Shown here one piece after another: positions 11,648-24,936 of a DNA stretch of 64,000 nt. The DNA comes from Blepharisma stoltei. Lineage: Eukaryota; Ciliophora; Heterotrichea; Heterotrichida; Blepharismidae. The position numbers and the translations under genes are program-made. The stretch covers positions 248,001-312,000 of the forward strand of contig CAJZBQ010000022.1 in NCBI GenBank assembly GCA_914767885.1. Reading direction: 5' to 3'. Within the stretch, counting starts at the first letter, position 1, and each line of letters begins with the position of its first letter. The notes beneath the pieces are model-generated. The model was not told the origin of the DNA. It ran no database searches and saw only the letters and a list, made by a program, of their open reading frames with translations.

Positions 11648-13747
11648 CTATTGTGCCTGCTTACAAATAAGACCTTTCATCGATTTAATTTGAGATGCAA
11701 TTAATTGCTTGTCTTCTTCTTGTACTCGGTACTCATCAAGAGTTTTAAAAAAAATCTCAGTATAGCAGTCAAAATCTCTTTCGCTTATACCTAAATGATG
11801 GTGAACAGATCTAATTTTTCTCCGGAGTTCTAAACCGACACTACCACTGAATATTTGAAAAATTCCTGAATGGATTCTTGCAAAATCTTTAAGTTGTGAA
11901 TTTTTAAAATGTCTGCTTAGGGTTTCAGATGATAAAATTTGATTATAGAGAGAAACAATAAAGCTATCCCAAAATTCAGATCCTCCATATTTTTCGACTA
12001 GATTTTTAAAGCCTGTCTTTGCCATTTTGATCTTAGATATAATTTCATCAAAGTGATCAACAGTATCAGAAAAACATTTTTTTGTATAAGCATGCTGCTT
12101 ATCGTTTCACAAAGAATCTATTTGTTTATTTAACAATTTCTTTTTGCTTGCTTGAAATTGATAAATCTGGCTGCTTTTCTTATCGTTATACGGTGATGAA
12201 AAGTTGCTGTTTATAGGATAATTATTACTTGGTTCATCTAAGCAATTTTTCGAAAATACCAGCTTTTTGCTTGATATTATTTTGTTTAGTTTTTCATTTA
12301 TAGTGTTGTATCTTACAAGCAATTCTTTTTCGCTATCTATGCTTGCCTTATTAACTTTGCTTGCCTTTTTCCTTATTTTAAATGGAAGCATATTTTCATT
12401 TTTTACTTCTTCACGAACTCGTTGCAAGCTATTTTCTTTTGCTCTTCCTTCTGACTTCTTTTTAACTGTTTCATCAAAAGATCTGGCTCTTCTTGTCTTC
12501 AGAATTTTCATTTGTTTATTTTTCATCCTCCCTATTTCGATTGGGAGTTTACTATCAATAAAGTATTCATTACATTCTAAAAAAAATCAATTTTGATTTT
12601 TATCTTGTATAAAGTCCAATACAATCCCACCAACGCCTTGCTGATAAAATACCTGCGTACTTAAAAAATTCACAATTTCTTCAAGCATCTTTTCTATTTG
12701 TGGAATTTTCGTATTAACTTCTATCCCATAGCAGCTTTCAATTTCTTTGGTATTCACAACAAAGCCTCTATCTCGTGCATCATTAAATATAATTTCGTCA
12801 AGCGAAAATGATTTTTCTTGAACACTCAGGTCATCTTCTTCTAAAATGCATTCTGAGCTCAACGATGCTTCAAGTGGAAAATTATTTGTTTTATTTGATT
12901 TATGAGGAATTTCAGTTCGAGAACGGACCAATCCAGATCTAATAAACTCTTGAGGCTTTGATTTAAGCTTGAAAGGGTTATTAACTGACTGTGAAAGAGG
13001 CTGAATCATGTTCCTATATTTAAAATCGCATAAATTTGAATACGATTTATTTAGCGTCATGGCTCTTTTTTTATTTCTCTGTGGATTTTTGAAAGATCTA
13101 TAAATAGTTTTTGAACGGTTGATAATAGTGTAGTATTTAGATGTTGTACATTTTCTTCAAACAACTCTTATAATTGATTGCGGATTGCTCTTGCAATTAA
13201 TGAAGTATTGCAATAAAGCATTGCTTTCTGCAGATTTCCATGTTTTTTTAGCATCATCAGCTGAAAATAAAAGTGAAACTCCTTTACTCTTTAGTTTATA
13301 GCAAAATAATGGAATAAAAGAAGATCTTTTATTTGTAAAAGGCTCAAAAAAGTCATCTTCTACAATTTCACTTGATTGAACTTCAATAGACCCATTTTGG
13401 CTTGTGAATAATGCAAAGGGAACTGAAATATTGTCCATTTTCAAAAGAGTGGTAGGGATACTGATTTTTGGTTTGATTTTCGTATTATATTTTGCAAATT
13501 GTTGAAATATATTGAGGTTCTGTGATTCTGTAGACTTAGGAAGCAAATTATTTAATTTGTGTACATAGGAATTTTTGGCAAATTCAGGAAATGCAATTGC
13601 TTTCGACTGAATGGATCGAAGAAGCCCTTTCTGCAATGAGGTGTTAATTAGTGATCTAATATCTTCTCTGAAGTTGATAATTTCATCTCTGACGATTGCA
13701 TTTTGATGAAAATCCTTCAAGCATTCCAAGATTTTAGGGATATCCAT
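11648..13747 (-). CDS. Globin-fusion family protein, copy 5
   Basis: This gives 699 residues, uninterrupted except for in-frame TGA codons at Trp positions (IIRVVWRKC, QNWFFLECNE, DSLWNDKQH). The start MDIPKILECLKDFHQNA is the consensus start of the family. The N-terminal block is KISIPTTLLK. The middle blocks are SQSVNNPFKL and GGIVLDFIQDK, then LPFKIRKK and ELLVRYNTINEKLNKI. The globin domain has KYGGSEFW, Tyr in SLYNQIL, Phe in RHFKNS and His in SVHHHLGI, and ends KGLICKQAQ. Confidence 0.88.
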
Positions 13748-13890
13748 TTTTTTGTCCTCAAGATAGTTAGGATTAATTTTTAACTTTTATTTCGCCAATA
13801 TCCAAAAAAAAATAAAGAATAAATAACATTTTATCTAATAATATACCTTTAAGCTACTTATGAAATTGACATTAAAATTGCTTATAATAA

Positions 13891-15957
13891 TTATATAAGC
13901 TTGCTATTATTTTTCCCTCTGCAAATAAGCCACTTCATAGACCTAATTTGAATCATTATAATATGTATGTCTTCGTCTTTTACATCATGCTCACGAAGCA
14001 CACTATCAAAAATATCAACGTACAAGTTAAATTCTTTTTCAGTAATTCCCATCCCTTCATGCACAGCTTTAATTCTTCTTCTAAAATCAAGCGTAGCGCA
14101 CCCATTGAACACTTTAAACATGCCATTAAAAATTGTTTGCAAATTATAATGCTCATAAAATTTGGTCAAAGCATCACAAGCCGTAATCTTCTTATATAGT
14201 GAAGAAATAAAGCGGCTTCAAAACTCGTCTCCTCCATAAGCTTCAACTAAATTTCTACTCTTTATTTTTAAAAGTTCTGTATTCATATTCATCTCATCTA
14301 TTTTATCAATGACATCTGTAAAGCATTTATTAATATGGTCGTTATATTTATTATCCCACAGAGAATTCGAAGTATTATGAATATTCGATGCAGGAGACTC
14401 GTGGATGTCTTTTTTCCCTTCTTCAGGAGAATTAGTAATTGTTAAATCAGTCATTGAATCACTTTTAATATGCCTTGCTTGATAAGCTCTAATGCTTTGT
14501 TCTTCAGCGTCAACTAGCCTAGCCATCATAGATGGCTTCAAACTTACTGCATGGTCTATTTTTTTGGAAGCTTTGTGCCATTTTTCCATAAAATCAGATT
14601 CGTTAATTCCTGATTTTTGACTATCATTTAAAGGGGAATTTAAAATAAATGGGCAACTTTGCATAACTCCTGGAGTCAAACTCATTTTTCGGAGAGGCTT
14701 GCTTTCATCAAGCTGTGGAGAAGATGGGAGATAAGGGCATTTAGGGGTAGAGTCTGCAATTTGGTTGATTTTAATGTTAAAGTTGAAATTTTTTATGTTT
14801 GGCTTCGGCATATTTACATATGATAAAGTTCTTCTTTTCATTTTTGGTGGTAAATCAGCTCTTTTTACATATCTTATTTCCGGAAGCATTTTTTGCTGCA
14901 AAACAATTTCTTTTGAGTCTAAAAACACCCACTTTTTGTCCTTATCACAAGTGAAATCAAGTAGCATTTCTCCAAGTTCTCCATTTCTATATGCATTATC
15001 GCATAAAAATTTTGTAATTCTGTTGACCATGTTTTCTATATCAGCTACTTTTACTGTGTCTTCAATTACAGTTATAGTGTCAAGTTCGCGTGGATTCACA
15101 ATATTGCTATTTGTATTATTTGGCAAACTCATCACAGTTGAGATTTCACATAAGTTCTTATCATAAAAAGCAGGATTCAGTATGCTATTCTGAGACATCA
15201 GCGACTCTGTGCGCTTATGTTTTAATTTGTCCTGAGCTAAGGTGACTTTAAAAGGGTTATTTATGGATTTTGAAGTTTTGGAAATCATATCAGTGTACCT
15301 AAAATCTCCACCCATCATGGTATTGCTTCTCTTTTTCTTGCTTACCATTGTAATTGTGTTGAGTTTTTTTATTGTTGTTTCTTTTTGCGTAAAATTGTAC
15401 TTTACTCGGTTGGAAATCAAGAAATATTTACTTTTCATCCCAACTCTTCAATGGACTCTTATTATTGATGAAGGCTTAGACCTACAATGAACAAAATGCT
15501 GAATCCTCGCTGCAGTGTTGCTGGTGGAATTCCATAAGGATTCAGCGCTTTCTCGGGTATAGAGAAAGATAGTTTCGTGGCCTACAGTTTTATAACAGTA
15601 GATTGGGGATTCATGGTCACTTTTCCCGTTATATAAATTGAAAAATTCGCCTTCTGAACACTGTTTTGAGGTCACCGCTCCATATTTATTGCTTTGAACC
15701 AAGTAAGGCTGTCCTACAGTGCATAGGCGAACTAGTGTGATGGGGATATTAATACATAAGTTATTTTGTTTGGCAAAGGTTGAAAAAAGTCGAAAGGGGT
15801 CAAACTGTTGCCCATTGTACAGCTTCGGTAAGGAATTGAATTCCCTGTGATTGGTGACGTAGTCGTCTATTTTTTGCCTTTGGCTTTGCTGGCCGTTTGA
15901 TGGGGTTCCTGTTGAGATATTGCCAAAATCGTCAATTGCTATTTCACTTTCTTCCAT
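13891..15957 (-). CDS. Globin-fusion family protein, copy 6
   Basis: This gives 688 residues with no IES. The ATG at 15957 is the first after an upstream in-frame TAA; the N-terminus is shorter than in the MDIP-type copies. TGA encodes Trp in IIRVHWRVGMKSKYF and GGDEFWSRF. The middle region has SKTSKSINNPFKV, KKWVFLDSKE and a TGG-encoded Trp in FMEKWHKASKK. QSIRAYQARH precedes SLWDNKYNDHINKCF. The globin domain has Tyr in SLYKKI, Phe-Tyr at the CD1-like site (KFYEHYN) and His in AVHEGMGI, and ends KWLICRGKNNSKLI. Confidence 0.88.
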
Positions 15958-16521
15958 TCAGTTTATGGCTTGATTAATATTATCATCTTATATGTGAGGG
16001 ATTTTTTTATAGTCTTAATTTAAATAATTTGGCAAGTTTTGGATTATAAAATATAATGAATGATTCGATTTTAGTGAGGGGAATGTTATAACTTGTAAAT
16101 TTTAGTCAGTATTAGGTATTTATGATACATATTGATTTTGAGCTATTTCACTTCATAATTATAGAGATCTCTTTAAAACTTTTTGGCTTAATAGATTTGA
16201 GATATATAAATGGCTAGAATTGTTTATATTTATGTCTTACTTTTCCTTTTTATTAATAAAAAGCAAAATCTGAAGACATTTCTTAAGTGCTATAATGCTT
16301 TAATATATGAACTCATTTTTTTTTTAATTTTAAGTATTTTTTATAAAAAATAATCTGATTTTACTTTTATTTAATAGAAAAAAAAAATAGAGTTTTTATT
16401 AATTGAATGAGCTAGAAAATATAAATTATATGATTAATAATTATTTTGAATATCTTTTATCAATTTAATTTTATGCACCTTATTATCAATAGCATTATTG
16501 AATTTAAAAAATCTCAAAAAT
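15958..16521. other. AT-rich spacer between copies 6 and 7
   Basis: About 560 bp with no coding signal, no inverted-repeat element and no RNA gene visible. It holds long A/T runs only. Confidence 0.6.
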
Positions 16522-19449
16522 CTACCGAAAAGACTGCCTACAAATTAAGCATTTCATTGATTTGATTTGGGTCATAATTGACTGCCTATCTTCAGCGTCA
16601 ATTTTAAATGACCTCAAAGTGTCCTCGAACAAAGTTGTGTACAGGAAAAAGTCTTTTTCCGAAATCCCTAAAAACTCATGGGCTGCTTTTATTTTTCTTC
16701 GAAACTCCAACGTGGCACATCCATTAAACAGCTTAAGCATCCCACCAATGATCATCACTAAATTTGAAGACTTGAAATATCTTCTGAGACACTCATAAGC
16801 CATAACTTTATCATATAATTCATTTATAAACTGATACCAAAACTCTTCCCCTCCGTATTTTCTTACAAGGTTTTGCCTTTTTATTCTCAAAAGCTCAGTG
16901 TTCATGTTCATTTCGTCAATCCTTCCTATGATTTCTAAGAAACATTTATTAATATACTCATTTGATTTATCATTCCACAAGGAAGTCGCTCCAGCGGATT
17001 TATAAGGACATTGGGTTGCAGGCCTTTCTGATAGCTGTCCTTCAGTGTCGCTTGCTTCACCATTTACATTGCTGATAGAAAATCTATTTTGGTAAGCTTT
17101 TATGCTTTGCTCTTTCAAGTTCATCGTTCTTACATTTTGCGGCTTTAATTTTATAATTTGGTCTAATTTTTGGTTAACTTTGTTAAATTTTTGAAAAAAT
17201 TCATTTTCAATTGGGTTTTGAGAAGTGTGGACAATCTTGGGGCTTGAATTTAAAGATGAAAAAGTTGCTTTAGGCTGGTCTTCATCTGCGGTTTCCCTTT
17301 GATCGTCAGTTGGCATATTATTTAAACCTTGCTCCTGGTTATTAAGTTTTTGAGTTTCCCCGTTTGACATTGTCCTTCTTTTAGTGAGTGGTTCGAGCTC
17401 CGCTCTTCTTTTTACTAGAGAATCAGACGGAGACTTAGTGAATAATGAATATTCTTGGCAACCCAAAAATACTCATCTTTTTTTCCTATCTTGAATAAAG
17501 TCAAGAATGATTTCTTTTAATTCTACACCCTTAAAAATGCTACCATTAAGAAATGAAACTATTTGTTGAACCATGCTCTCAATTTCGATAACTCGAATAT
17601 TATTTTCTATTACAAAATAACTATCAGCAATCTTTGTGTTGACTATTGGGGTAACTCCAGACTCACTTGAAGGAAAAGTTTCATAATTCTGTGGACTTTC
17701 AACGATTCCTAATAATTTATTATCGTTTCCGTCGATTGGTATCATACTTGAATACCTTTGTCTTGCTTTTTTAAAAGGTTTGGAAAGTGTGTTTACGGTG
17801 AATGGATTATTAATGGATTTTGATGTTTTTGACATGAGATCTGACCATTTAAAATCTCCGACCAAAGTCATACTTCGCTTCTTCTTACTAAGCAGCACTG
17901 CTAAGTCTGAAGACCTTTGCTGAGTGCTACCATTTCTAAATCAGTCCCTTAGCTCTTATTACGATATCTCCTTCATCAAACCCATGGTTAGATCGCTCTA
18001 TTTAAGGGCCTTTTGCTAGAGGGACCGTCTTGTCTTCGTCTAATTTATCTCTCCTTTATTTAGTTCATCTCTAGAAAAATACTAATCGCTTCAAAAATTT
18101 GTAACAAGTCACAGCAAGCAGTTTGAGCAAGTAATCCTCTGCTCCATCTTAGACACCCACTAGTTTAGCTGCTGCGAAAAAAGAATCTCAAGTAATTGCC
18201 CATTGGACCAGGCTGCAAAAACTAGAATTGTTCTTAAGTTCCTCACTTCCGGGTTGCCAGATGTTGATGGTCCAACTCGCAGCTCCAAAAATCATGCCCT
18301 AGTATACACGTGCTACAGTCACTGAGAGGGTAGGCTGGACATAATGGCCATTTTATTTATATGTAAAATTTTATCAATTCATGCTTAATAATGCAAGCTA
18401 TTTAACTTCAATACAGTTTTGTTATAATAATTATCATTTATATATCAAAATATTTTTATAATATTTTTTGACTCATAATGGAAGGGGATTAAGCAGGGTG
18501 TCTGAGTTTTTTTCAACTTAATGCTTGAGTTGCATTTCGGATTTTCTCTATTAATCATAACAAAATGTTGGCTCTTCATTCCAACCTTCCAATAAACACG
18601 AGTTATTGAAGCATTTTTGGTTTGACAAGCCACAAACTGCTGCATCATCCCTAATGAGTCTGACGGCAACCTTCATAGTCCTTCAGCATTTTCTTTCGAA
18701 TACAGAAAAACAGTGTTGGCATTTGACAGTTTATAACAATAAATCGGAATATCCTGGGCAGATTTCTCTGGTGTAAGCAAAAAGAAGTCTTGATCAAGGC
18801 ATAACCTTGATATAACTGTACCAGTTTTACTCGTTTGGACTATATAAGGATAATTAGAGTTTTCTACTCGAATTAATGTGGCTGGAATGTTGATATTAAT
18901 GTTGCTATAATTTGCGTGAAGTGCAAACAAATTAAAAATATTTAGTTCTTCACCATTTGAAATTTTTGGTATTGTGACATGAGCTCTTTTCATCGGACTA
19001 TATTCTAGATTTCTTAACTCCCTCCCTCCGTGAGCGAACAAAAAAATCTTGTTCGCTAATTTTTTTTTTAAAAAAAATTATATATAAATTTTAAAGAAAA
19101 AAAAATTTTTCGGAATTTAATAAAATCCCACTTCTCGAAAATTGGAAGGCAAATATTAATTTAATTTGTAAAATTTTGTTTTAAAACGCAATTTGTTTAA
19201 AATTAAACAGAATTAGCTCGAGATTTCATGATACTAGTTATCACTTATATATCAAAAATTTTCCCCCATAAATATTAAAAAAATTTTTGTTCGCTCACGG
19301 AGGGTGGGTTTTTGGGCAAAGAATAAGGATTTTTCTAAATGTTTTATTCACTCACGGAGGGGGAGTAAGTGATTATTCACTGAGATTTGTGAGGCTTTTT
19401 TGGTAAATGAGGATTCACTCATAGCTGGAGCAAGTTTCTTATCTTCCAT
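16522..19449 (-). CDS. Globin-fusion family protein, copy 7
   Basis: This gives 662 residues after removing two insertions: the IES at 19015-19365, join NNHLRNLEYSP, and the hybrid insertion at 17902-18489, join TPCLAVLLSKKKRS. The start at 19449 gives MEDKKLAPAMSESSF. In-frame TGA encodes Trp in AEGLWRLPS and RKKRWVFLGCQEY. The middle has SKTSKSINNPFTV. The C-terminal part has QSIKAYQNRF, SLWNDKSNEYINKCF and a globin domain with KYGGEEFW, Tyr in ELYDKVM, Phe in RYFKSS and His in AAHEFLGI, and ends KCLICRQSFR. Confidence 0.86.
17902..18489. mobile_element. Hybrid insertion in copy 7: GC-rich repeat fused to half a family A IES
   Basis: It lies between TAAG repeats (CTGCTAAGTCTG and GGATTAAGCAG). 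The left three-quarters (to about 18355) is GC-richer and ends AATGGCCATTTTATTTATATG, the shared end of the GC-rich repeats. The right part carries a family A core and a right end (GACTCATAATGGAAGGGGATTAAG). The family A left end is missing. Removing 588 bp restores the frame, so the unit still behaves as one removable segment. The way it formed is inferred. Confidence 0.7.
19015..19365. mobile_element. Family A IES (351 bp) in the 5' end of copy 7
   Basis: The borders are TTAACTCCCTCCCTCCGTGAGCGAAC and TTCACTCACGGAGGGGGAGTAAG, with TAA kept once. Removal joins VNNHL to RNLEYSP in frame. An internal GTTCGCTCACGGAGG near the right end duplicates the terminal motif, as in the copy at 6576. Confidence 0.9.
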
Positions 19450-19950
19450 ATCGATTTTATTTTAAGGATTTGATAGCTTTGAATAGCCATTTATTGGTGG
19501 ATTAGCTTATATTTAATTGATGAATAGAAAGAGAAATTTAGATGATTATATCATATTCTTATATATTAAATATCATTAAAAGGATAAAGAAAGACTGCAC
19601 TAATTTTGTGTCCATTACCATTTTATCGCTGATTATTCCTTGATTTTATTCAACTTCATTGAAAATTTAAATTTACTAATACATACTTTACAAGAAGTAT
19701 ATGAATTTTAATAAGAGATATAGCAGGAATATGATAAAATAATTAATTCAACTTTAAATTCACTATTTTTGAAATTAATCTGCATAACTGAAACAGCCTA
19801 GAAAAAAGTCTCCAATATTATATCATAAGCTAAAGAGATATAATTTAATGCCTTTTATCTATATAATGAATAATAATTTCAATAAATTAATAATCTAAAA
19901 TTATTTATACAGGCTTCGAAACACATTTTAAAGATTATTATTTCCACAAT
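19450..19950. other. AT-rich spacer between copies 7 and 8
   Basis: Five hundred base pairs of A/T-rich DNA. No gene, inverted repeat or RNA element was recognised. Confidence 0.55.
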
Positions 19951-22177
19951 TTATCTGCATACTAACCCTTTCATGGAATTTATCTGAGCCATTATTATTC
20001 GCTGATCTTCGCTATCAATATCAAACTCCAAAAGAGTAGCGTTGAATAAATTTACATAGGAATTAAACTCAAATGTCGTAATGCTCATATTTTGATGAAT
20101 TGACCTTACTTTTCTTCTAAACTCTAACGAAATATCTCCATCAAATATTTTAAACATCCCTGTCACAATCATATCAAAATTCTCAACACGCGTAAACTTA
20201 AATCTAGCTTTTAAAGCTGCATTTTGAAGAATTTTACTATAAAGTGATATAATAAATTGGTTTCAAAAATCATCTCCGCCGTATTTCTTAACCAAATTTT
20301 GTTTTTTAGTTCTAGATATTTGTACATTCATAGCCATTTCATCAATATTATCGACAGCATCCATAATGCATTTTCGAGTAAAAATGTGTTTTTTATCATC
20401 CCAAAAAGTTTCTTTTGGCTGAGTTTCTTTTTCATACTCGCTTTGAATGGAATTTCAACTTTTAATTTTTGGGTCCATTTGAGGTGTCTTACAGAAATTA
20501 TACATGGGTTTGTAGTTTTTGATGCTTTCTTCTTTAGGGTTAAATGTTCTTAATCATTCTGATTGGCCTTGAGTCAGAATTTTATCTAATTTTTCGTTTA
20601 CTTTATTGCATCTTTCCAGAAGCTCTTTTTCACTCATCATTAAAGTTTTCTCTGCCATAGCAGGCCTTTTTAATTTAATTTTAAATGGTAGATTCTTTTT
20701 GCTTTCTTGAGTATCATCATAATGTGCTTTGAATTTTCCTTTGGCTGGCTTTCTCTTTTCAGCCTCTTCTTCTATATTTGAAAACTCAAGAGATTGTGAT
20801 CTGTTTGATTTTTGGGATTTTCTGCGTAGATTGAGATTATTGACTTCAAGATTGATTCTTGAGCCGCTTGTATATTCTTTGCAGTTTAATAGTACCCAAG
20901 AATTAGTTTTGTCTTGCATAAAATCTAGGACGATTCCTTTGATATTATATTGCCGAAACACCAATGTGTTTAAAAAATTAATAATCTGATCAACCATGGC
21001 TTCTATATCGTCGATTTTGATGAAGGTTTCTATTGCACAGCAACTCTCAGTATTTTTGGTTGATACAATGAATTCTTTATTAAGCTCATCTTTTAATAGG
21101 CTTATGGTTTGAGGAGAAATCCAGTGATCAGTATAGTCAATGTCGCTTGAACTCTTTTCTCCATCTACGTTCGTATGAAAACTACTATCAAGTGTAGAGC
21201 TTTTTTCTATGTCTAAAGTGAATGAATGTGATTTATCTCTTTCAACTCTTTTGCTTAGTTTGAAAGGATTATTGATAGACTTTGAAGTAGGGAAAATTAA
21301 ATTTGTATATTGTAATTTCCTGTGGATGGCGCTGTTTTGGCCTTGATTTTCCCACTAGAAAATTTTTTGGTTCGACCAGTACCATATGGTTTGGTCAAAC
21401 CAAAAAATTTTCCCAGTGGGAAAATCAAGGCCAAAATAGCGCTATCCATGGGAAATTAGAATATTTAAATTCAGCCATGCTTGTAAATGAGCTATTCCTC
21501 TTATGTGCGTTGATTTTTTTATTTGGGCTTTTTTTCTCTTTTTCATTAATCATCCTACGATTTATGATGGTAAAATATCTATTTTTCATACCTTCTCTCC
21601 ATAATACTCGGGTTATAGATGCAGGGTTTGACTTTCCTAGGATAAAATTTTGTAAGCAGCGTTCTTCTTTATTCGAATTTCAAAATTTTTCTGATTGCTC
21701 TTTTGTGAAAAATAAAAGTAATTCTCTGCCTTGGATTTTACCACAATTTAATGGAAAATTGTCATTATTCATTTTACATTTGTGGACAAAAAATTCATCT
21801 TCATGGCAGGGTTTTACTTGCAAAAATCCATCCCTTCTTGTTTGAAGCAAATATGGTTTTTCTCTCCCTTCGAGTCTTAAAAGTGTGGTGGGGATGCTAA
21901 GCTTGATTGTCGTTTGGTTTTTTGCAAGCAAAGAATATAAGTTCAGTCTTTTACTTAGAGAAGCTTTTGGTAGTAAATTATTCAGTTTGCTGATAAAACA
22001 GTTTTGGCCATGCTCAGGTACCTGCGAAACAACTCTATATACAGATCTCATAAAACCTGGCTTTGATGATTGATTATAAATTGATCTTAATTCCTCTCCT
22101 ATAACTCGATATTTGCTTTCTTCCTCCTCATTTTGATGAATATCATTTAGGTTCTCTAAGATCTTAGGGACTTCCAT
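19951..22177 (-). CDS. Globin-fusion family protein, copy 8
   Basis: This gives 690 residues after removing the palindromic IES at 21307-21460, which rejoins AEFKY to TNLIFPTSKSINNPFKL. In-frame TGA encodes Trp in SEKFWNSNK, GQSEWLRTF, IKSWNSI, KETFWDDKK and GDDFWNQF. The blocks KLSIPTTLLR, KGIVLDFMQDK, WVLLNCKEY, LPFKIKLK and LLERCNKVNEKLDKI are all present. The globin domain has Tyr in SLYSKIL, Phe in ARFKFT and His in SIHQNMSI. The gene stops directly after LVCR, slightly short of its neighbours. Confidence 0.87.
21307..21460. mobile_element. Family B palindromic IES (154 bp) in copy 8
   Basis: Two arms of about 70 bp are inverted copies of each other (GATTTTCCCACTAGAAAATT and its mirror AATTTTCCCAGTGGGAAAATC). 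They flank a short loop near ACCATATGG. ATATT occurs at both borders, and removing one copy with the element restores EFKYTNLIF. The outer arms contain GGCGCTGTTTTGGCCTTG and its complement. Confidence 0.9.
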
Positions 22178-22527
22178 TAAGGCTTTATAAAAAAATACTT
22201 AATAAATTTTTTTTGAAATGATTAAATGCATTGATAAAAACGAAAAATAATTATAGCATATCGCAATACAAGCTACTTTGCCACCATTTTCTTTTAGAGT
22301 TAAAATGCTTTCATATACATGAAATAAGAAAATTGCTTTTTATTTAATCGAAAGTATTTAGATCGGTAAATTAATTATCATCTTAAAAAAAATAAAAATA
22401 TAAATTAACAAAAGAATACATCATGCATATTATATTAAGATGCAGAAGATAAGATATATTCCGATTAAATTTATGATTATTTAATATGCAAATTATAAGA
22501 CTTAAGTTGTAACAGCTAGTTATTTTA
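22178..22527. other. AT-rich spacer between copies 8 and 9
   Basis: Noncoding A/T-rich sequence. Nothing was recognised. Confidence 0.5.
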
Positions 22528-24459
22528 TTATGAACCTATCTGAGGATATCTACAGATGAGGCACCTCATAGATCTAATTTGTGTCATGATGACTCTTTTG
22601 TCTTCCTCTTCAATTTCGAACTCATTCAATGTACTTTCGAAGAAATCGGAATAAAGATTGAAATCTTTATCACTAATTCCCATAAATTCATGGGCTGCTT
22701 TTATTTTTCTCCTAAATTCTAAAGTGGCGCACCCATTAAATACCTTAAACATCCCTCCAATAATCATGTCCAAGTGAGACCCAACAAAATACTTATGCAG
22801 ACTAGATTCATCTGACATAATTTTCTTATATAAAGACCTGATAAATTTATTCCAAAAATCATCTCCACCATACTTTCCTACTAGATTTTGATGTTTAACC
22901 TTTAAAAGTTCTGTATTCATGTTCATTTCATCAATTCTCCCAATAATGTCTGCAAAGCATCTATGAATATGCTGGTTTTCGTTATCCCACAGTGGGTTTG
23001 ACGTAGGCTGTGTATTGGAAGTCAATGGACTTGAATCTGTTTCTAAAGAAGGTGTTGTTGGCTCTATGACTGTCCCGTGCCTTGCATTGTATCTTGTCTG
23101 ATAAGCTTTTATGCTTTGTTCTTTTGCATCTTTTACATATGATGGCTTCAAGCTCACAATTTTTCCAAGTCTTTCATTGACTTGATTTCACCTGTCGAAC
23201 AAATCTTTTTCGCTTGCAGAAGTTGGGATGAGCTTTGGGGTTGATTTAATTGTAAAAGGGCAGCCAAGACTTGAATGAGTTGATGGAGTTTTATTGATTT
23301 TGATATCAGGTTTTGGGGTGCTTCTTTGGCTCTCAAGTATTAAAACTTCACCATATGAGCTGGTCCGCCGTTTACTTAAAGGCTTTAATTCTACTTTTTT
23401 GCCGTTTTCAAAAGGAGTTTTGCATCTTCCTACAGAAATTTCTTTGCAGTCTAATAATACTCATTTCTGCATTTTGCAAAGAACAAAATCTAAAACAATT
23501 CCATTAATTTCTTCTTCTTTATATACATTGGAATTTAAAAATGCCACAATTTGGTCAACTATAGGGTCTAGCTCAGCTCCTTTAATCGAGTCTTCTAAAA
23601 CTAAGATATTATCAGTTTTCTTTGGATCCACAATCATATTGTTTTGGTCTTGCAGCTGAAAATCCCTTACTTCTATGTGCTTTTCATCTTTATTTTTAGC
23701 TGTTATCATTTTATCAGACCTAGTTTTTTCTCTCCTCATAGTCCTCGAAAACCTACTTACTTTATATGGATTATTGATAGATCTCGATGTTTTGAGAATC
23801 ATATCTGTGTATTTAAAATCTCCTAAAATGCTTAAACTCTTTTTCCTCTGGTACAAGCTTGGAGTTGCCGAAACTTTTCTTTGGGTTTCACACAAATTAT
23901 TTATGACGTGAATCCTGTTAATTATTGTAAAATATTTTGATTTCATGCCAGACCTTCATAAAACTCTAAGAATTGACTTAGGGTTTGATGGGGATTCTAT
24001 ATAAGTTTGAATCATTGCGGAGGAATCTGTGGAAGAATTTCAAAGCGACTCAGCAGCCTCTTTAGAATTGAGAATAATACTTTCTTTATCAAAGCGCTTA
24101 TATAAATAAGTATGCCCTTCACAGTTTTTATTTTTGTGGGAAAATATAAAAAACTCATTGTCTTTGCAAAATCTCGAGCAGAGTATTCCATTACTTTTTG
24201 CTCATAGTAAGCATGGGATCGGCAAATCTTCGGATTTTATTAAAGTTGTTGGCAAGTTTATATTGAGCTCTCGGGAATTTGAAAATAGCGCAAATAAAGT
24301 AAAAATATTGATTTTCTTTCCATTCGTCAGTTTAGGCAGGATGTCAAGGTTTTTCTTAGTATTATTGCCTGGATTTTTGCAAATATTTGTGGAGCTTCTA
24401 ATAGAGCATCTGGAGATTGGCATCATAAATGTTTCTGTGCTTTTTTTGAGCTCGTCCAT
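22528..24459 (-). CDS. Globin-fusion family protein, copy 9
   Basis: This gives 643 residues with no insertion. The start MDELKKSTETFMM is diverged from the MDIP type and resembles copy 10. In-frame TGA encodes Trp in PCLLWAKSN, AESLWNSS, LRVLWRSGMKSKYF, MQKWVLLDCKE and FDRWNQVNERL. Blocks present are NINLPTTLIK, SRSINNPYKV, NGIVLDFVLCK, CPFTIKS and QSIKAYQTRY. The globin domain has KYGGDDFW, Tyr in SLYKKIM, Phe in KYFVGS and His in AAHEFMGI, with a C-terminal RCLICRYPQIGS. Confidence 0.88.
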
Positions 24460-24936
24460 CTAAGTCGTAATGAAAAATTATCTTATCCACGAAACATGGT
24501 TTAACATAAACCAAGAATCATGAATTAACTCATTTAAAAGATGTTGATTTTCTTATTTTCCAATGAAAGCTTTATATTCTGCTCATTATGATTCTATGGA
24601 ATGACAAATTATCCTTAAGATTTAAGCTATCATTTTTTGCCTTCATTAAATATTTATTCAGACCTTTATTGATGAAAATTATTGATTATTATATGATTAA
24701 TAACTAGTCTGATAAATGAGTCTAATTGAATATTTATTATTCTTATTTTATTGAATGGAAAAAGTACTTAGGATATAGACACCAGATAATTGCTTCTAAA
24801 CATATAAATATTCTCACTGCTAAAACTAAGCCAAATGCATAGATCTATAATAAATTTTACTTCAACCTCATTATTCTCCAATTAAATTTCGATCTCAAAA
24901 ATTATAAATGAGCTATTAATTCATATATATTATTAT
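24460..24936. other. AT-rich spacer between copies 9 and 10
   Basis: Noncoding A/T-rich sequence of about 480 bp. No repeat or RNA element was recognised. Confidence 0.5.

Larger units (their letters stand above)
5795..11758. repeat. Recent tandem duplication carrying copies 3 and 4
   Basis: Unit 1 is about 5795-8935 and unit 2 about 8936-11758. They are nearly identical apart from the 328-bp IES found only in unit 1 and scattered substitutions. The junction at about 8935 joins the end of a copy-5-type globin domain directly to the downstream spacer of copy 3 (AAAAATCTCA then TTAAAATATAAATT). Without the IES, unit 1 is about 2.81 kb, which matches unit 2 at about 2.82 kb. Confidence 0.8.
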
